Of a stretch of 16,838 nucleotides of DNA, positions 1 to 6,577 are shown piece by piece. Within the stretch, counting starts at the first letter, position 1. Every line of letters starts with the position of its first letter. A program made the position numbers and the translations under genes. The DNA is taken from contig DDHB01000057.1 of the NCBI GenBank assembly GCA_002337925.1, positions 1 through 16,838 of the forward strand, in the 5' to 3' direction. Below the pieces are notes generated by a model. It did not search any database. It was not told the DNA's origin and saw nothing but the letters and a program-made list of their open reading frames with translations. Source of the stretch: Sporomusaceae bacterium UBA1887. GTDB lineage: Bacteria; Bacillota; Negativicutes; Sporomusales; DSM-15969.

Positions 1-369
1 CTCGGAATTCCCCGCGCCCACAGCTCTTTGTTGTACAAAAGTAAACACTTGAGATGGAGATCGTGCATCTAGGACTTTCTCAACGGCCTGGGAACGAGGT
101 TTCTCAACAAAACTGTATGAAACTGTAATTTCATTATATCGACAGCAATACTAAAAGTCAATTGCAGCCATGTCCGGGATTTTTATTCAGATAAAGCCGG
201 AATTTACAAGGCATGAAAGGCATTCGGGATTGAAAAAGACACCTATGAAAAATGTATATTTTTTATGGACTAAAGGTAAAGGGCAGCATCGCTTACGAAT
301 GCAGCAAGGCTCTATATGGTATGATAAAAAGATAAAAGCTGAAGCGGTACAGATAAGGAGGGGATGAAT
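1..369. other. Non-coding leader region upstream of the merR-type gene
   Basis: I see no convincing gene in this stretch. A 65-codon frame at 170-367 has no ribosome-binding site and no recognisable domain, so I do not call it. The 9-mer TTTCTCAAC occurs twice, at 76-84 and 100-108. A possible promoter for the regulator gene is TTGAAA (230-235) and TATATT (255-260) with a 19-bp spacer. That spacing would suit MerR-type control, but no palindrome is obvious between the boxes, so this is weak. Whatever lies left of position 1 is cut off. Confidence 0.4.
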
Positions 370-1167
370 GTGAGATGGACAATTGGGGAAGTTGCGGAGT
401 TGTTCGATATATCAACTGATACCCTGCGGTACTATGAGAAGTCCGGACTGCTTGCAGCACATAAAAGCAGCACGAATGGCTACCGTTACTATTCCTATAA
501 TGAACTTGTGCTGCTGATGGATATCTTATTCTTTCGCAATATGGAAGTGCCTGTTGCGGATATCCGGCAAGTGGTGACGCAAATGGATATTGGCGAGATT
601 AAAAATATGCTGTATGAAAATGAGCGAGTCGTTGAAGCGCGAATTCGTGTATTAATAGAACTAAAGAAGCTAATTGCGCAGGTAGCTGCCCAATATAAAC
701 TCTGTGAAGAGCGCTTAGGCGTGCTGTCAATTGTCTCTGCACCTACTTTTAAATACAAACTATTAGGTATGCAGCCCGATGATCTGATAGGAATGATTCG
801 AAAGTATAAAAAAACGGACTGGAGTTGGATGAATAACATCCGCTATACGTTGCTGATACCTGGTGAAGAGCTTGTGCAGCAACCGAACTTTCTTTCTGTA
901 GAGACGGGCATCAGTCTGGATGAAGAGCACTTATGCCTCTTGGATGAAGAGGAGCAGCAAGAATTAACCTCCCTTCAGGAAAGGGACTATCTTTATACCA
1001 TTGTAGCCACGAATTATTTGGAACAAGAAAATACAGTGCTGACGAAGGCGCTGCACTATCTCCAGGAAAATGGCAGGCAGGTGGCGACCGCTTTGATTGG
1101 CCGCTATATGGCAAGCTCTCATAAAGATAGTCTTGATTATTACGAAATATGGATTGGATTGAAATAA
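370..1167 (+). CDS. MerR-family transcriptional regulator with GyrI/BmrR-like effector domain
   Basis: This is a DNA-binding activator of the MerR family. The N-terminal winged helix-turn-helix is clear (WTIGEVAELFDISTDTLRYYE, then the GYRYY signature near residue 40). A coiled-coil dimerisation helix follows at about residues 80-120. The C-terminal ~145 residues resemble the GyrI/BmrR-type small-molecule binding domain, ending in YYEIWIGLK. At about 265 residues the length fits multidrug-responsive members such as BmrR. An ATG lies at 364, but the strong site AGGAGGGG (356-363) touches it. The in-frame GTG at 370 is properly spaced and is preferred. The next gene, a MATE exporter, starts 53 bp downstream behind a MerR-type operator, so this protein probably controls that exporter in response to a toxic compound. 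The family call is secure; the ligand is unknown. Confidence 0.9.
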   Translation: MRWTIGEVAELFDISTDTLRYYEKSGLLAAHKSSTNGYRYYSYNELVLLMDILFFRNMEVPVADIRQVVTQMDIGEIKNMLYENERVVEARIRVLIELKKLIAQVAAQYKLCEERLGVLSIVSAPTFKYKLLGMQPDDLIGMIRKYKKTDWSWMNNIRYTLLIPGEELVQQPNFLSVETGISLDEEHLCLLDEEEQQELTSLQERDYLYTIVATNYLEQENTVLTKALHYLQENGRQVATALIGRYMASSHKDSLDYYEIWIGLK

Positions 1168-1170
1168 TCC

Positions 1171-1201
1171 TTGACCTTAGAGTCGCTCCAAGGTTTATCA
1201 T
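1171..1201 (+). promoter_or_regulatory. MerR-type promoter/operator of the MATE gene
   Basis: The -35 box TTGACC (1171-1176) and the -10 box TATCAT (1196-1201) are separated by 19 bp, the overlong spacer typical of MerR-activated promoters. A near-perfect dyad fills the spacer at 1174-1194: ACCTTnGAG on the left, TCG in the centre and CTCnAAGGT on the right. This matches the known ACCTT...AAGGT pattern of MerR-family operators. Transcription should start near 1207-1209, leaving a leader of only about a dozen bases. That leader is almost entirely the ribosome-binding site. Confidence 0.82.
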
Positions 1202-1220
1202 CTCTTAAGAGGTGATAAGC

Positions 1221-2558
1221 ATGAAGGAGAATCGATTAGGTACGCAAAACATTACTACCCTGTTTTTTTCGTACAGTATTCCTGCCATCGCCGGTATGCT
1301 GTTCTTAGGAATAAATACGATCGTCGATGGTTTTTTTGTTGGCAATTATATTGGCGTGAATGCCCTGGCAAGTGTCAATATAGCAATGCCGTTTTTTAGC
1401 CTGATGATTGCCCTTGGGGTGATCATCGGCATTGGTACACAAAGCTTGATTGGCCGCAGCCTGGGAGAGGGTAATAAGAAAGCGGCGGATGATACCTTTA
1501 CAACTGCGCTTCTTTTGATCACGGGAACGGCACTTTTGCTGGCAGCCATTGCCGTAGGATTTACGAAGGAGATAGCAGCCTTTCTGGGAGCAAGTGAACA
1601 ATTGATGCCGCTTGTGACGAACTATATTACCTATACAGGCTTGTTTTTGCCGTTTTTGGGAATCATGTTTGTTTTGGATTATGTGCTGAAAGTACAGGGA
1701 AAACCGCTGTACTCCATGTTGGTATTAGTGATGGCGGTGGTCACCCATATGATATTTAACTATATCTTTGTTGTGCAGTGGTCGCTAGGCATCAAGGGAG
1801 CGGCCTTAGCTACCGGAGCGGGTTACGCAATTGCTTTTGTTATGGCTATACTGCCGTTTATTACAGGCAGGACCGTCTTGCAGCTAACAGGAGGGCGCTT
1901 TAGTCCAGTACTGGCACGCAGCATTTTTTATAACGGCATGTCGGAAGGGCTGGCAGAGGTTGGGACGGGTATTACTACCTTTTTATTTAACATTACGCTG
2001 ATGCGCTATGCCGGTGAAATTGGCGTCGCTGCCTTTACAACCATTAGCTACCTGCAGTTTATTGGCAACAATATGCTGCTGGGCTTAGCAGACGGTGTGG
2101 GTGCAATTATCAGCTACAACTATGGCAGCCGCAACATAGCACGGGTAAAAGCAGTGCTGCGGCTGGCCGGTCTTTCTGCCCTGATCGTGGGCATTAGCTT
2201 CTTTGGCGTAATACTGGTTTATTCCCGGGAAATCATAGCCTTATTTCTTGATGCAAGTCACGGACCGGTGCTTGCCTTTGCGGAAAACGGTGCAAAGCTG
2301 TATGCGTTTGCCTTTTTTGCCAATGGCCTTAACCTTGTAGCTGCCGGTTATTTTACCGCTATTTGCAGCCCTGTACAGGCAGTAGCGATTGCCTTGAGCA
2401 GAGGAATACTCTGGATTGGTCTCGGACTTGTCCTGCTCCCGAAAATCTGGGGGATAAGCGGAATCTGGCTGACGGTGCCGCTTGCGGAAATACTGACCTT
2501 ACTATTGTCGGCAAAGCTGCTCTATCATCACTTTAGGCTGCCGCTGCCGGATAAGTAA
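1221..2558 (+). CDS. MATE-family multidrug/cation efflux transporter
   Basis: This is an integral inner-membrane antiporter of the MATE (NorM/DinF/MepA) superfamily, which exports cationic drugs or metabolites in exchange for Na+ or H+. The 445-residue protein has about twelve hydrophobic segments in two homologous halves. It has the typical N-terminal stretch with TIVDGFFVG and GVNALASVNIAMP, and GIGTQSLIGRSLGEG after TM2. A GTG at 1212 is in frame but falls inside the ribosome-binding site and almost at the predicted transcript start. The ATG at 1221 after AAGAGGTGAT is therefore preferred. The gene is governed by the 19-bp-spacer MerR promoter just upstream, so it is probably induced with the aid of the adjacent MerR protein. 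The exact substrate cannot be read from the sequence. Confidence 0.92.
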   Translation: MKENRLGTQNITTLFFSYSIPAIAGMLFLGINTIVDGFFVGNYIGVNALASVNIAMPFFSLMIALGVIIGIGTQSLIGRSLGEGNKKAADDTFTTALLLITGTALLLAAIAVGFTKEIAAFLGASEQLMPLVTNYITYTGLFLPFLGIMFVLDYVLKVQGKPLYSMLVLVMAVVTHMIFNYIFVVQWSLGIKGAALATGAGYAIAFVMAILPFITGRTVLQLTGGRFSPVLARSIFYNGMSEGLAEVGTGITTFLFNITLMRYAGEIGVAAFTTISYLQFIGNNMLLGLADGVGAIISYNYGSRNIARVKAVLRLAGLSALIVGISFFGVILVYSREIIALFLDASHGPVLAFAENGAKLYAFAFFANGLNLVAAGYFTAICSPVQAVAIALSRGILWIGLGLVLLPKIWGISGIWLTVPLAEILTLLLSAKLLYHHFRLPLPDK

Positions 2559-2567
2559 AAAACAACT

Positions 2568-2581
2568 ATATTGGGCAATAT
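2568..2581. promoter_or_regulatory. 14-bp palindrome between the MATE gene and araC-type gene
   Basis: ATATTG-GG-CAATAT lies 10 bp after the MATE stop codon and just upstream of the putative promoter of the AraC-type gene. It is too A/T-rich and lacks a T-run to be a terminator. An operator for the downstream gene is possible but unproven. Confidence 0.3.
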
Positions 2582-2586
2582 TCTGC

Positions 2587-2615
2587 AAGACAGTTGATCA
2601 GTGGAAAGGTATAAT
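2587..2615 (+). promoter_or_regulatory. Putative sigma-A promoter for the araC-type gene
   Basis: AAGACA (2587-2592), a 17-bp spacer and a consensus TATAAT (2610-2615) precede the AraC-type gene by about 50 bp. The -35 box matches four of six consensus bases. Confidence 0.5.
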
Positions 2616-2668
2616 GAAAAAACGTACTAAAGCGAGCCTTAGCTAGACTGGACGATAGGAGTGGTCAT

Positions 2669-3493
2669 ATGGGGAATCAGGATTGGGTAAATATGTATAG
2701 GGACTCGCATCTTGATATCGAAACCTTACATGGCTATTTTGTTGGACAGGCATTTTCCAGGCATATGCACGACTATTATGTAATTGGCCTCATTCACAAG
2801 GGGCTGCAGACGTTTCGGTATCGCGGCAATACCCGGTATGTAACACCACCGGGCGGCTTACTATTCCTAAATCCTGGAGAGGCTCATACCGGTGAAGCAG
2901 CTAACGAAGAAGGCTTTGAGTATTACGCATTCTACCCCCGGATAGCACAGGTGAGGGCAATCGTGTCGGATATTACGGGCAGAGATAACGAACTTCCCTT
3001 GTTTAACAACGTTCGGGTCGACGACGCCGCTCTAGCCAACCAGATGCGCGAGCTGCACATTTCCTTACGGAATAATCGTGCCCCATTGCAAAGTGAGAGC
3101 ATGCTGATATGCCTGATCAGCAGTATGGTAAAAAAATATGCGGATATCCGGTTGACCGAACTGCGTTTCGGGAAAGAAAATAAAGCGATTGAAACAGCGA
3201 AAGCATATATGCAGGCGAATTTAGCCAAAAGTATCACACTAACAGATTTAGCGGATGCAACCGGGTTTAGCCGCTATTACTTTCTGCGGCTATTCACCCA
3301 TGTGATGGGAATGTCGCCCCATACCTATCTGGAGAGCGTCAGGCTGATGCAGGCAAAGGAGCTTATCAAACAGGGATTGGGGTTACGGGATATTGCCTAT
3401 GCTACCGGCTTTAGTGACCAGAGTCACTTTACCAACCGCTTTAAGCAATATTTGGGGATTACACCGGGACTGTACGCAAAAGGCGTGCAATAA
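2669..3493 (+). CDS. AraC-family transcriptional regulator (cupin sensor + double HTH)
   Basis: This 274-residue DNA-binding regulator has an N-terminal AraC-like cupin sensor at about residues 10-155 (FSRHMHDYYVIGLIHKG, then PPGGLLFLNPGEAHTG). The C-terminal AraC/XylS domain with two helix-turn-helix motifs lies at about residues 170-272. The second motif carries the family signature, including IAYATGFSDQSHFTNRFKQYLGITPG. The start ATG follows TAGGAGTG at good spacing. The gene for a DUF2000 protein begins 25 bp after the stop with its own ribosome-binding site, so the two are likely co-transcribed. AraC proteins of this architecture usually sense a small molecule and activate a nearby gene. 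The target here is not evident, though the co-transcribed gene is the obvious candidate. The family assignment is firm; the ligand is unknown. Confidence 0.92.
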   Translation: MGNQDWVNMYRDSHLDIETLHGYFVGQAFSRHMHDYYVIGLIHKGLQTFRYRGNTRYVTPPGGLLFLNPGEAHTGEAANEEGFEYYAFYPRIAQVRAIVSDITGRDNELPLFNNVRVDDAALANQMRELHISLRNNRAPLQSESMLICLISSMVKKYADIRLTELRFGKENKAIETAKAYMQANLAKSITLTDLADATGFSRYYFLRLFTHVMGMSPHTYLESVRLMQAKELIKQGLGLRDIAYATGFSDQSHFTNRFKQYLGITPGLYAKGVQ

Positions 3494-3518
3494 AACTGGT
3501 AGACTGGGAGGGCAAGTT

Positions 3519-3929
3519 GTGAAATTTGATACGAAGATTGCCGTCATTATCCGGGAAGACTTACCGGTGTGGCAAAAGCTGAATGTGACGGCCTTTACCG
3601 TCAGCGGCATCGTTGCTGCTAATGAAGGACTAGTTGGGGAAAACTACGAAGACGCATCAGGTAACAGCTATTTACCGATGGTACGTCAACCCATGCTGAT
3701 GTTCGCTGGCAGCGCTGAAGAAATTAGAAAGGCCTATAAGCGGGCCATGGAACGGAATGTCCCCATTGCTATTTTTACAGAAGAGCTGTTTTCCACTACC
3801 CATGATGAGGAAAACCGGGCTGCTGTTAAAATGGCAAGCAGTGATAACCTTAACCTAGTCGGTTTGGCATTGCGAGAGGACAAAAAAATCGTTGATAAAA
3901 TAACCAAGGGACTATCGCTGCATAGTTGA
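3519..3929 (+). CDS. DUF2000 family protein
   Basis: A 136-residue soluble protein matches the DUF2000 family: an N-terminal KIAVIIREDLPVWQKLNVTAF, a central YLPMVRQPMLMFAG and a C-terminal LVGLALREDKKIVDKITKGL. Homologues have an alpha/beta fold but no established reaction. The frame is open further upstream, to 3393, but that extension overlaps the AraC-type gene and lacks a ribosome-binding site. The GTG at 3519 sits 6 bp after GGGAGGG (3506-3512) and gives the usual family length. It follows the AraC-type gene by 25 bp and is probably the second gene of that operon. No promoter is visible between them. Confidence 0.85.
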   Translation: MKFDTKIAVIIREDLPVWQKLNVTAFTVSGIVAANEGLVGENYEDASGNSYLPMVRQPMLMFAGSAEEIRKAYKRAMERNVPIAIFTEELFSTTHDEENRAAVKMASSDNLNLVGLALREDKKIVDKITKGLSLHS

Positions 3930-3970
3930 TATGGGCCGCTTGCTCCCTGCTATCAGACAGCACCTTCCAA

Positions 3971-4000
3971 TTGACATTGAGCTGCGGAAAATGGTATACT
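3971..4000 (+). promoter_or_regulatory. Strong sigma-A promoter for tRNA-Arg
   Basis: A consensus TTGACA (3971-3976), an 18-bp spacer and TATACT (3995-4000) sit 77 bp upstream of the tRNA. A second TTGACA at 4033-4038 lacks a good -10 partner at proper spacing. The leader between the promoter and the tRNA would be about 70 nt. Confidence 0.72.
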
Positions 4001-4077
4001 AATTAGCGTTATCTTTACTTTTGCCACCGTTTTTGACAGGCTGACAAATAGTGAAGTGACATCGCTTATACCTGCTT

Positions 4078-4154
4078 GCGTCTGTAGCTCAGGTGGATAG
4101 AGCAGCGGTTTCCTAAACCGTTGGCCGGTGGTTCGAGTCCTCCCAGGCGCACCA
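4078..4154 (+). tRNA. tRNA-Arg (anticodon CCT), CCA encoded
   Basis: The 77-base gene folds as a complete cloverleaf. The acceptor stem is GCGTCTG/CAGGCGC with one G-T pair. The D stem is GCTC/GAGC. The anticodon stem is GCGGT/ACCGT with loop TTCCTAA, placing CCT at positions 34-36, which reads AGG as arginine. The T loop is TTCGAGT. The discriminator is A, followed by an encoded CCA. The T stem GGTGG/CCTCC contains a T-T mismatch at the middle pair, which is unusual. A strong promoter lies upstream and a rho-independent terminator starts 14 bp downstream. The last 17 bases of this gene are repeated at 5842-5858. Confidence 0.95.
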
Positions 4155-4208
4155 AAGTGAATAGAGTAACGGCAAGGCTTCAGAGATTCTGAGCCTTGCC
4201 GTTTTTGT
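4138..4208 (+). repeat. Direct repeat copy 1: tRNA-Arg 3' end plus terminator (att-like)
   Basis: These 71 bp, starting in the T loop of tRNA-Arg and running through CCA and the terminator, match 5842-5912 without gaps at 64 of 71 positions. The first 46 bp differ at only two positions. Homology stops abruptly at the left edge, inside the tRNA. Duplicated tRNA 3' ends are the usual mark of integration by a site-specific recombinase. Here the offset between copies is 1704 bp. Confidence 0.8.
4168..4206 (+). terminator. Rho-independent terminator of tRNA-Arg (hairpin family copy A)
   Basis: An 11-bp perfect stem, AACGGCAAGGC/GCCTTGCCGTT, is extended by a weaker apex (TCAGA/TCTGA with a bulged T) and followed by TTTTT. 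It ends the tRNA transcript. The opposite strand has no T-run, so it is a poor terminator for the leftward hydrolase gene. It is one of five near-identical hairpins in the window. Confidence 0.88.
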
Positions 4209-4224
4209 GTTGCTGGGATTGAAA

Positions 4225-5103
4225 CTACATCTTCCTCCAAAGCAGCATATTTTGCTCAAAGCTGACATTGATTCGGCCGGTATCCTTTAACCACGCAAGG
4301 TAGGAACGGACGGTACTGCCTACAAGAACATATTGCGCAAAGTCCATTGTAAGGTCATAGGATGTAAATATTTTTTGCAGTAGTACCTCAAAGCAGAGAG
4401 GCTCTTCGCAAAAAGTAATGATTTTGTCTGCAATCTCCTGCACTTTGTCAATGTTATACTGTGCAAGCGGAGCGATATTTTCCGTAGCTTCTGCATGGGC
4501 TGGAACAAATATTTTAGCTGTCAGGGATTTTACCATCTCAAGTGTGTCCAGGTAAGCGGCAACATCATAGATGAAGCTGATCTGGTATTTATCGAGAATC
4601 TGTTTGCTGAACAGACAGTCAGCCAGAAAGACGACATCATCCGGTGTCCGAAAGCCTGTCATATCAAAAAAATGCCCTGGCAATGAAATGATTTCAAAGC
4701 CTTTTGGTAAAACATCTTTTGTCAAACATATGGCGTCGCTTTCCTGGGCCATGAGAAACTTATGCCGTAAATCTTGCGGCGGAAATGCACCATAAAGAAA
4801 AGACGGCTCTAAAAGGGGGTGTCTTGTAAATTCGCACTCGATACCCGGCGCATAGATTTTGCATCCTGTCTGCCCCTGCAAATACCGGTTACCGCCGATA
4901 TGGTCGGCATTGGAATGGGTATTGTAAATGGCGGTCAAGCGCCAATTATGAGCATCCAAAATCTGACGCACCTTGCGGCCTGAGTCTTTATCATTGCCGC
5001 TGTCGATTAAACAAACATCGGTATCGCTTAATTTGACAAGTCCGATTTTTGAGGGGGTTTGAATATAGTAACTTTGTTCTGCCACTTGTATTAATTCGTA
5101 CAT
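4225..5103 (-). CDS. MBL-fold metallo-hydrolase with C-terminal helical domain
   Basis: This 292-residue protein has the metallo-beta-lactamase fold: an early VCLIDSGND strand, the metal motif THSNADH at residues 62-68, PGHFFDMTG with H144, FLADCLF with D162 and FVPAHAE with H203. The metal motif reads HxNxDH instead of HxHxDH, with Asn65 where the second histidine is expected. The fold remains clear, and I cannot tell from sequence whether this changes metal content. The last ~80 residues form a helical, winged-helix-like tail as in many MBL hydrolases. The start follows AAAGGAGA at a reasonable distance. It lies 14 bp downstream of the XRE-cupin gene on the same strand and is likely translated from the same message. 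It sits within the 1.7-kb segment bounded by the tRNA-Arg 3'-end repeats. The substrate is unknown. Confidence 0.88.
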   Translation of the reverse strand: MYELIQVAEQSYYIQTPSKIGLVKLSDTDVCLIDSGNDKDSGRKVRQILDAHNWRLTAIYNTHSNADHIGGNRYLQGQTGCKIYAPGIECEFTRHPLLEPSFLYGAFPPQDLRHKFLMAQESDAICLTKDVLPKGFEIISLPGHFFDMTGFRTPDDVVFLADCLFSKQILDKYQISFIYDVAAYLDTLEMVKSLTAKIFVPAHAEATENIAPLAQYNIDKVQEIADKIITFCEEPLCFEVLLQKIFTSYDLTMDFAQYVLVGSTVRSYLAWLKDTGRINVSFEQNMLLWRKM

Positions 5104-5117
5104 TCCCTTTTTCTCCT

Positions 5118-5675
5118 TTAACGATTGGGATAAAATATCGTGTTATAAATTGAGCAAGCACCTTCAAATAAATTGTTATAAGAATGTGGGACGTCCGCAT
5201 AAAAGCGAATGGCTTGCTTCTCATTTACAATTATCTCTACTCCATTCAAAATAAGTTGCAGTTTTCCAGTGATTACGAAAACATGTTCTTCTACACCATC
5301 ATCATGTTTTCCCGATTGATGGAAACAGCCGGGGGCAAATTCAATGAAAAAAGTTTCGACATTGCGAAGAGGGTCATAAGTAAATAACGGGTAAGCTCGC
5401 ATTTTTCCATCATATTCTGAAATAACGTCTATTTCATCAATAGCAACGATGCTGTATTCCACTTGCCTGTCCTCCAAAAAAGAGGAAAGCGGGGTTTTCA
5501 AGCCGGTTGCGATTTTCCAAAGTGTCGTAATTGTGGGAATAGACTGCCCCCGCTCTATTTGTCCCAGCATAGGCTTACTAACTTCCGTAAGACGAGCGAC
5601 TTCATCCAGACTTAAACTTTTCCTTGTTCGGATTTCTTTTAATTTTTCTCCGATCGTTGAAACTGTAGAAAGCAT
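5118..5675 (-). CDS. XRE-family regulator with C-terminal cupin domain (copy 1)
   Basis: A 185-residue two-domain regulator. An XRE helix-turn-helix occupies about residues 6-62 (IGEKLKEIRTRKSLSLDEVA, then VSKPMLGQIERGQSIPTITTLWKIA). A cupin barrel occupies about residues 100-182 (FAPGCFHQSGKHDDGVEEHVFVITG, and later ADVPHSYNN). This architecture is typical of regulators that sense a small metabolite through the cupin. The frame is open eleven codons further upstream, but the ATG at 5675 follows AAAGGGAG at ideal spacing and is preferred. It is the first gene of a two-gene leftward operon with the MBL hydrolase and probably regulates it. It shares architecture, but little sequence, with the second XRE-cupin gene at 5929-6510. 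Confidence 0.92.
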   Translation of the reverse strand: MLSTVSTIGEKLKEIRTRKSLSLDEVARLTEVSKPMLGQIERGQSIPTITTLWKIATGLKTPLSSFLEDRQVEYSIVAIDEIDVISEYDGKMRAYPLFTYDPLRNVETFFIEFAPGCFHQSGKHDDGVEEHVFVITGKLQLILNGVEIIVNEKQAIRFYADVPHSYNNLFEGACSIYNTIFYPNR

Positions 5676-5719
5676 AGGCACTCCCTTTCTATTAGGACAA
5701 TATAGCACTCTTTTGGTAT

Positions 5720-5747
5720 ATTATAACATACAATCATAAACTTTCTA
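5720..5747 (-). promoter_or_regulatory. Putative leftward promoter of the XRE-cupin/MBL operon
   Basis: On the minus strand, a consensus TATAAT (5720-5725) lies 16 bp from TAGAAA (5742-5747). The decamer TAATAGAAAG (minus strand) occurs twice: at 5741-5750 over the -35 box and at 5685-5694 over the ribosome-binding site. ATTAGGA elements in opposite orientation lie at 5691-5697 and 5760-5766. These repeats would suit autoregulation by the XRE protein, but that is inference. Confidence 0.4.
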
Positions 5748-5841
5748 TTATTTGATATATCCTAATGCAGCAAACCTTGTAAAACCGCAGAGGCACTCCG
5801 AGGCGTTTCATGGAGTTAATTGCCAAACAAATGCTAACAGA

Positions 5842-5912
5842 TCCTCCCAGGCGCACCAAATTGAATAGTGTAACGGCAAGGCTTCAGTGAGTTGAAGCCT
5901 TGCCGTTTTTGT
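5842..5912 (+). repeat. Direct repeat copy 2: orphan tRNA-Arg 3' end plus terminator (att-like)
   Basis: This repeats the last 17 bases of tRNA-Arg including CCA, the short linker and the terminator hairpin found at 4138-4208. No tRNA 5' part precedes it: the sequence left of 5842 shows no acceptor, D or anticodon stem. It therefore cannot make a tRNA. It marks the distal end of a 1704-bp segment holding the XRE-cupin and MBL genes. Confidence 0.8.
5872..5910 (+). terminator. Terminator hairpin family copy B (inside the orphan repeat)
   Basis: The 11-bp stem AACGGCAAGGC/GCCTTGCCGTT, an apex paired TTCA/TGAA and a T-run TTTTT are intact. No rightward gene ends here; the upstream neighbour is leftward. 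It looks like a relic of a tRNA transcription unit rather than the terminator of a present gene. Confidence 0.75.
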
Positions 5913-5928
5913 TTGCGTATGACTCTTT

Positions 5929-6510
5929 TTATATAAAACCTTGGTCATTAGAGTTATGTTGATCGTAGCTCGGGTAGTACCTAACAGAAAAGAAATGACA
6001 TTCGTCGGAGCCCGTAAATAATTGTTGAACAGTTTCAGTAGTGAAATAAAAGGAATCACCTTTCGCTAGTTTATAGGTCGTTTCGCCAAGGCGAAAATTT
6101 AGTGTCCCTTGGACTATAAAAATGTAATTCGATGTAATAAAGGGGGTTGGCAGATATTCTTTCGTACTACTGTTAGGAAGCATTTTTCCAAATGAAATAG
6201 TTGGTTCGTTCATACTTCCATGCGGAGAAATGAATTGTAAGGAAAGACCGGAGGGGGGATCTTGTAGCGTTAGGTGGTCATCTGATTTGGTATATAAAGC
6301 AGTTGCTTTTTGCTGATCGTTACTTAATAGAGCTAATATGCTTATTTTTAAAGCGTGAGAAATACGCTGAACGACATCGATAGAGGGCATTTTTTTATTA
6401 TTTTCAATCTCGGACAGCATCGATTTACTCACGCAACTCATGCTGGATAAAGTTTGCAGGGTTAAACCTTTCTTTAAACGATAGTCTTTAATTACTGTAC
6501 CAATATTCAA
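5929..6510 (-). CDS. XRE-family regulator with C-terminal cupin domain (copy 2)
   Basis: A 193-residue regulator. The XRE helix-turn-helix spans about residues 3-60 (IGTVIKDYRLKKGLTLQTLS, then VSKSMLSEIENNKKMPSIDV). The C-terminal cupin spans about residues 95-175 (SNYIFIVQGTLNFRLGETTYKLAKG). A GTG at 6519 is in frame but overlaps the AAGGTG ribosome-binding site. TTG at 6510 lies 8 bp after that site and gives the usual XRE N-terminus, so I prefer it. It is transcribed leftward, opposite the small gene at 6765. Tandem near-palindromes between the two genes are likely operators. It lies just outside the segment bounded by the tRNA-Arg 3'-end repeats. Confidence 0.9.
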   Translation of the reverse strand: MNIGTVIKDYRLKKGLTLQTLSSMSCVSKSMLSEIENNKKMPSIDVVQRISHALKISILALLSNDQQKATALYTKSDDHLTLQDPPSGLSLQFISPHGSMNEPTISFGKMLPNSSTKEYLPTPFITSNYIFIVQGTLNFRLGETTYKLAKGDSFYFTTETVQQLFTGSDECHFFSVRYYPSYDQHNSNDQGFI

Positions 6511-6548
6511 GTAACCCACACCTTCTTTGAAATGTACTCAGTAAAATA

Positions 6549-6577
6549 TTGACTGTTATCTTGATGTTCGTTAAAAT
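6549..6577 (+). promoter_or_regulatory. Putative rightward promoter for the small gene
   Basis: TTGACT (6549-6554), a 17-bp spacer and TAAAAT (6572-6577) point toward the small coding region, leaving a leader of about 180 nt. The -10 box lies inside the first of two tandem TTC-N8-GAA elements, so a bound repressor would block it. Confidence 0.5.

Noticed and set aside
170..367. 65-codon rightward frame before the merR-type gene
   Set aside because: No ribosome-binding site, no recognisable domain and odd composition; it runs into the regulator's own ribosome-binding site.
3393..3518. N-terminal extension of the DUF2000 frame
   Set aside because: It overlaps the AraC gene, lacks a ribosome-binding site and exceeds the family length; the GTG at 3519 is better placed.
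3953..4240. 95-codon leftward frame
   Set aside because: It covers the tRNA-Arg gene, its promoter and its terminator on the opposite strand; no protein family is recognised.
5740..5858. Possible second full tRNA gene ending at 5858
   Set aside because: Only the last 17 bases match a tRNA; no acceptor 5' strand, D arm or anticodon arm is found upstream.
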